A stretch of 64,000 nucleotides of DNA, taken from Auanema rhodensis. Its lineage: Eukaryota; Nematoda; Chromadorea; Rhabditida; Rhabditidae. The stretch covers positions 4,350,501 through 4,414,500 of the forward strand of contig OZ059900.1 in assembly GCA_964057225.1 (NCBI GenBank). Reading direction: 5' to 3'. Every line of letters starts with the position of its first letter. Position 1 is the stretch's first letter. Below, in pieces: positions 60,671-64,000 of the stretch. The translations under genes and the position numbers were made by a program. Below the pieces are notes generated by a model that had not been told where the DNA came from, did not search any database, and saw only the letters and a list, made by a program, of their open reading frames with translations.

Positions 60671-61500
60671 ACCGACTTCCATGGCCACCGTCCTGCTGTT
60701 TATATCAACCAACACCTTTTAAGGGGTCACATGAGCGAAAAGTTAAGCACCTTAACTGAACGTTTGGTTCATCCCACAGCGCCAGTTCTGCTTACCAAAA
60801 ATGGCCCACTTGGAGCTCGCTTTGACGTTAACAGTTCAATTAAGAAACCGAAACATCATACCCATTGAAAGTTTGAGAATAGGTTAAGATCAAATCAATC
60901 CCAAGTCCTCTAATCATTCGCTTTACCGGATATAACAGCACAATATAAACTCCAGCTATCCTGAGGGAAACTTCGAAGGGAACCAGCTACTAGATGGTTC
61001 GATTAGTCTTTCGCCCCTATACTCAAGTCTATCGATCGATTTGCACGTCAGAACCGATACGGACTTCCACCAGAGTTTCCTCTGGCTTCATCCTGCTCAA
61101 GCATAGTTCACCATCTTTCGGGTCGCAACCTATACGCTCTTCCTCTGCCAAGTTGCAAGCAACCAAGACAGGGCCATAGTGCGTCGCTCTTTCGAACGAA
61201 TCCTATGTTAGCCAGTGAACTGACATTTACTTTCATTACGCCATAAAGTTTTCCACTCTTTGACTCGCGCATAAGTTACACTCCTCGGTCCGTGTTTCAA
61301 GACGGGTCGGAAAGGTGGCCAACATTTATACTGGTACTCTAATGATAGAGTTAAATATTAACAACAATCAGCCTATCCATATGCAAGACACCACCGGAGT
61401 GGGCAACAACACATAGTTCAACAGATGTCATCAATACTACCAGCACAACATACATAACATCAACACATAGTCAGCACAATTAAGCACTAAACTAAATATC
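59574..61500 (-). rRNA. 28S rRNA internal fragment, antisense to the array
   Basis: On the minus strand this reads as a continuous 28S core: from a variable stretch that I take as the end of D2 (about 61320-61500), through GACCCGTCTTGAAACACGGA (about 61289-61308), AGTAGCTGGTTCCCTTCGAA, the ACTCACCTGCCGAATCAACT region and GGTAAGGGAAGTCGGCAAAT, to GTAACTATGACTCTCTTAAG and CAAATGCCTCGTCATCTAAT. No frameshift-like damage is obvious. It stops at CTAATTAG, 27 nt past the R2 retrotransposon target (TTAAGG/TAGCC, between 59600 and 59601), and lacks the 5' part of 28S and everything downstream. It is joined upstream directly to an 18S fragment with no ITS or 5.8S between. Two short open frames inside it are ignored. 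Confidence 0.92.
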
Positions 61501-62029
61501 CAGCGCGAGTTGATGACTCACACTTACTAGGAATTCCTCGTTCATGGGAAATAATTACAATTCCCAATCCCGGTCACGGAAGAATTTCAACGGATTACCA
61601 AAACCTTTCAGCCATGGAAAACCAGTTGCATCCTCCAGTGTAGCGAGCGTGCAGCCCCGGACATCTAAGGGCATCACAGACCTGTTATCGCTCAATCTCG
61701 TGCGGTTAAACACCGCTTATCCCTCTAAGAAGTTATATGAACCAAAAAATTCACTAACTATTTAGTAGACTAGAGTCTCGCTCGTTATCGGAATAAACCA
61801 GACAAATCGCTCCACCAACTAAGAACGGCCATGCACCACCAACCACCAAATCGAGAAAGAGCTATCAACCTGTCAATCCTACTGGTGTCCGGGCCGGGTG
61901 AGTTTTCCCGCGTTGAGTCAAATTAAGCCGCAGGCTCCACTCCTGGTGGTGCCCTTCCGTAAATTTCTTTAAGTTTCAGCTTTGCAACCATACTACCCCC
62001 AGAACCGAAAAACTTTCGTTTCCGGGAAG
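61501..62029 (-). rRNA. 18S rRNA internal fragment, antisense to the array
   Basis: Minus strand begins CTTCCCGGAAACGAAAG, then GGTAGTATGGTTGCAAAGCT, GAAACTTAAAGAAATTTACG, GGAGCCTGCGGCTTAATTTG, the CTCAACGCGGGAAAACTCAC motif, the GCATGGCCGTTCTTAGTTGG motif, and GAACGAGGAATTCCTAGTAA, and ends near GTCATCAACTCGCGCTG. This is the 3' major domain of 18S, which every array unit lacks; the stretch between the end of the array fragment and the start of this one, and the last ~120-150 nt including the CACACCGCCCGTCGC motif, are absent. Directly fused to 28S at about 61500/61501. Confidence 0.92.
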
Positions 62030-62042
62030 AAACAAATTTTTT

Positions 62043-62108
62043 TTTTACTCGATTGATTCTGTCAGCGCTGTAGCTTTCGTCAAGGATTAAGCCATGCGAA
62101 TGGCTCAG
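62043..62108 (+). repeat. 18S 5'-end copy, sense, followed by degenerate 18S-like sequence
   Basis: TACTCGATTGATTCTGTCAG with the TAGCTTTCGTC variant, to GCCATGCGAATGGCTCAGAG. The final part resembles the GCGAACGGCTCATTAGAGC stretch of 18S after an internal deletion. It sits head-to-head with the antisense 18S fragment. Confidence 0.7.
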
Positions 62109-62114
62109 AGACAG

Positions 62115-62265
62115 AGGCTTGCCTTGAGTTTTATCGGTTTTTGCATTTTCTTCCCTTTCTTTCTTTTTTTTCCTTCCTTTCCTTTTTCCTTCCTCTCTCT
62201 TCCCCATTAAACTCTCAATCAACTAAAATCCAAAAACCGCAATGGACATACCTAGAGATCTAGGG
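62115..62265 (-). repeat. Repeat R, copy 2 (inverted, 151 bp)
   Basis: Reverse complement of 59073-59223, with the purine run appearing as a 60-nt pyrimidine run (62146-62205). Lacks the last 30 bp of R copies 1 and 3. Confidence 0.85.
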
Positions 62266-62875
62266 AGACTCAGAGACCAAAAAAATTTCCAAGTCCAAAA
62301 AAAATTTTTTTTCAAACTTGTTTTCACGATACTCTCAAAACATTTTTTACACATTTTTAAAGAGTCCTAACATCTGAATTGAGAAACAAAACTTTTTTTT
62401 ACTTGATTGATTCTGTCAGCGCTGTATGCTCAAGTAAAAGATTAAGCCATGCATGTATAAAGTTCATCATTTTTGAGAAATTGCGAAAGGCTCACAGCTC
62501 AGAGACCAAAAAAATTTCCAAGTCCAAAAAAAATTTCCAAATCCAAAAAACATTTCCAAGTCCAAAAAAAATTTTCAAGTCCAAAAAAATTTTTTTTTCA
62601 AACTTGTTTTCACGATACTGAGTTCTAACATCTGAATTGAGAAACAAAATTTTTTTTTTTTACTTGATTGATTCTGTGAGCTTTCGTCAAGGATTAAGCC
62701 ATGCCAACCGCTCACCGACCACAAAAATTTTTTTTTCACGTACTTGATTGATTCTGTCAGCGCTGTATGCTCAAGTAAAAGATTAAGCCATGCATGTATA
62801 AAGTTCATCATTTTTGAAAAAGTAAAATTTGCCATTTTTATCAAAATTTTTGATTTTTTTAATAAAAATTCTCGG
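62266..62875 (-). repeat. Inverted, rearranged spacer B'-A' beyond the array
   Basis: Same sequence as unit 18's spacer in the opposite direction, with sense 18S 5'-end copies at 62400-62495 (long form), 62661-62720 (internal 10-bp deletion, TTCTGTGAGCTTTCG) and 62740-62812. Four tandem copies of an ~18-bp AAATTTCCAAGTCC-type motif occupy about 62502-62590. A short piece of segment A' (62820-62875, ending at ATTCTCGGG) closes the block. Two short frames here are built from 18S copies and are not genes. Confidence 0.8.
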
Positions 62876-63198
62876 GTTACGGCGGGTCAGGTCTTTGGTT
62901 GGAGCTAGGCTCCAGGCAGGCATCCTCCGACCTTTCTTTCCTCTGTTTTGCGTACTGTGCCTTGATGCTACTCAGGGTCACCGCAGTTACCCGTAATAAC
63001 CGTTGAGAAGGAACACATCAAAATGCAAGGTTGGTTTGTTTCAGGCATCTTGCAAAACCTTCCGTTAAATGAAAGATTTGCAGGGTGCAAAAATGTAATA
63101 ACCGAAGCGGCGAGCGCTGTCGCCAGGCACTGACAGGGGTCAAGCCCAAGTTAGGAGAGTGGGTTCTGTCCGGTTTTCCTACGAGCAGGAATTCCAGA
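62876..63198. other. Unidentified GC-richer island, possibly a structured RNA
   Basis: No substantial open frame and no rRNA, tRNA, 5S or spliced-leader RNA match that I recognise. Several strong short hairpins are visible, for example GGAGC-TAG-GCTCC (about 62901-62913) and GGCGA-GCGCTG-TCGCC (about 63109-63124), and the 10-nt word GTAATAACCG occurs twice (about 62992 and 63094). It starts abruptly after segment A' and ends at repeat R, so it may be an inserted fragment of non-coding gene or mobile element. Confidence 0.4.
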
Positions 63199-63379
63199 CC
63201 CTAGATCTCTAGGTATGTCCATTGCGGTTTTTGGATTTTAGTTGATTGAGAGTTTAATGGGGAAGAGAGAGGAAGGAAAAAGGACAGGAAGGAAAAAAAA
63301 GAAAGAAAGGGAAGAAAATGCAAAAACCGATAAAACTCAAGGCAAGCCTTGAGAACCTTAGGTTTTTATGAAGATGCCG
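63199..63379 (+). repeat. Repeat R, copy 3 (181 bp)
   Basis: Same length and direction as copy 1; the purine run is broken by one C at about 63284. Copies 1 and 3 diverge exactly after GAAGATGCCG: copy 1 continues into the 67-aa frame, copy 3 into AAGATGAAGATG and the satellite. Confidence 0.85.
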
Positions 63380-63394
63380 AAGATGAAGATGTGG

Positions 63395-64000
63395 TTACCA
63401 TGCATCAAACCCATTCAGATTGTGTTTCTAGACTAATATGACCATGGGAAATTAATTTAAGTTCACAGTATTCTTCTATCTTTAACGGTATCCGAGTTAC
63501 AAATCAAGATCACTTTCTTTGGATACTTAGGTGGTATAGCTACCTGTTCACAAAAAATTGGAAGTCCTATTTACCATGCATCAAACACAATACGATAGTG
63601 TTTCTAGACTAAAATGACCATGGAGACTTCATTAAATTTCACAGTATTCTTCTATCTTCAACGGTATCCGAGTTAGAAATTAAGATCACTTTCTTTGGAT
63701 ACTTAGGTGATATAGCTACCTGTTCACAAAAAATTGGAAGTCTTGGTTACCATGCATCAAATCCTTTAAGATAGTGTTTCTAGACTAATATAACCATGGG
63801 GACTTCATTAAAATTAACAGTATTCTTCTATCTTCAACGGTATCCGAGTTACAAATCAAGATCACTTTCTTTGGATACTTAGGTGGTATAGCTACCTGTT
63901 CACAAAAAATTGGAAGTCCTGGTTACCATGCATCAAACCCATTAAGATTGTGTTTCTAGACTAATATGACTATGGGAAATTCATTTAAGTTCACAGTATT
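63395..64000 (+). repeat. 176-bp satellite, three full copies and a partial fourth
   Basis: Units start TTACCATGCATCAAA at 63395, 63571, 63747 and 63923, exactly 176 bp apart; the last is cut by the window edge. Conserved core: TTTCTAGACTA, GGTATCCGAGTTA, CACTTTCTTTGGATACTTAG and CCTGTTCACAAAAAATTGG. Copies 1 and 4 resemble each other (CCCATT, GGGAAATT, TTTAAGTTCAC) more than copies 2 and 3, hinting at a three-copy higher-order period. Unrelated to rDNA. Confidence 0.92.

Larger units (their letters stand above)
58913..62426. repeat. Large inverted repeat (fold-back) at the array edge, 311-bp arms
   Basis: Left arm 58913-59223 (spacer B end plus repeat R) is matched in reverse complement by 62115-62426, with small differences. 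The arms enclose 2.9 kb (59224-62114) whose rRNA is antisense to the array. Right of the arm the spacer continues inverted to 62875. Confidence 0.8.

Noticed and set aside
61544-61765. Short open frames across the antisense rRNA (e.g. 59971-60159, 60994-61179, 61544-61765)
   Set aside because: They run over conserved 18S/28S sequence and are shadows of it.
62876-63198. 5S rRNA or spliced-leader RNA gene in the GC-richer island
   Set aside because: Neither the nematode spliced-leader sequence nor 5S internal control sequences can be found on either strand.

Overview
This is a eukaryotic, very AT-rich, repeat-only window. The rRNA sequence points to a nematode: the small-subunit 5' end reads TGATTGATTCTGTCAGCGC, a form I know from nematode 18S genes. 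Placement within nematodes (perhaps the Tylenchina/Panagrolaimomorpha side) is a weak impression only. I see no convincing nematode protein-coding gene. The long open frames are side effects of a stop-poor 29/30-bp minisatellite and of rRNA sequence.

Positions 1-59069 hold 18 tandem copies, all on the + strand, of a deleted ribosomal DNA unit of about 2.8-4.4 kb; the array continues off the left edge. Each normal unit reads: conserved 314-bp leader (probable promoter/5' ETS) - first 840 nt of 18S rRNA - abrupt junction - last ~60 nt of 28S rRNA - spacer with GTATAC motifs and four extra copies of the 18S 5' end (one sense, three antisense) - A/T-tract minisatellite of variable length. The 3' half of 18S, ITS1, 5.8S, ITS2 and nearly all of 28S are missing, at the same junction in 17 of 18 units. 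Units 1-2 carry an inverted spacer inside a 472-bp inverted repeat. Unit 16 (48.5-53.0 kb) lost part of its 18S fragment and its whole spacer to a 3.4-kb minisatellite.

Positions 59070-62875 are a fold-back at the array's right edge: 311-bp inverted arms (58913-59223 and 62115-62426) enclose, in order on the + strand, a GC-richer island with a 67-aa frame and a tRNA-like element with A and B boxes, then an antisense 28S fragment fused to an antisense internal 18S fragment. These carry rRNA regions absent from the array units, but the two sets together do not make a complete rRNA operon.

Positions 62876-63198 are a GC-richer island that I cannot identify. A third copy of a polypurine repeat 'R' follows (63199-63379), then a 176-bp satellite runs off the right edge. 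Nothing here could supply functional ribosomal RNA on its own; intact rDNA must lie elsewhere. The window looks like a degenerate, homogenised flank of an rDNA locus, or an rDNA-derived satellite with a life of its own.
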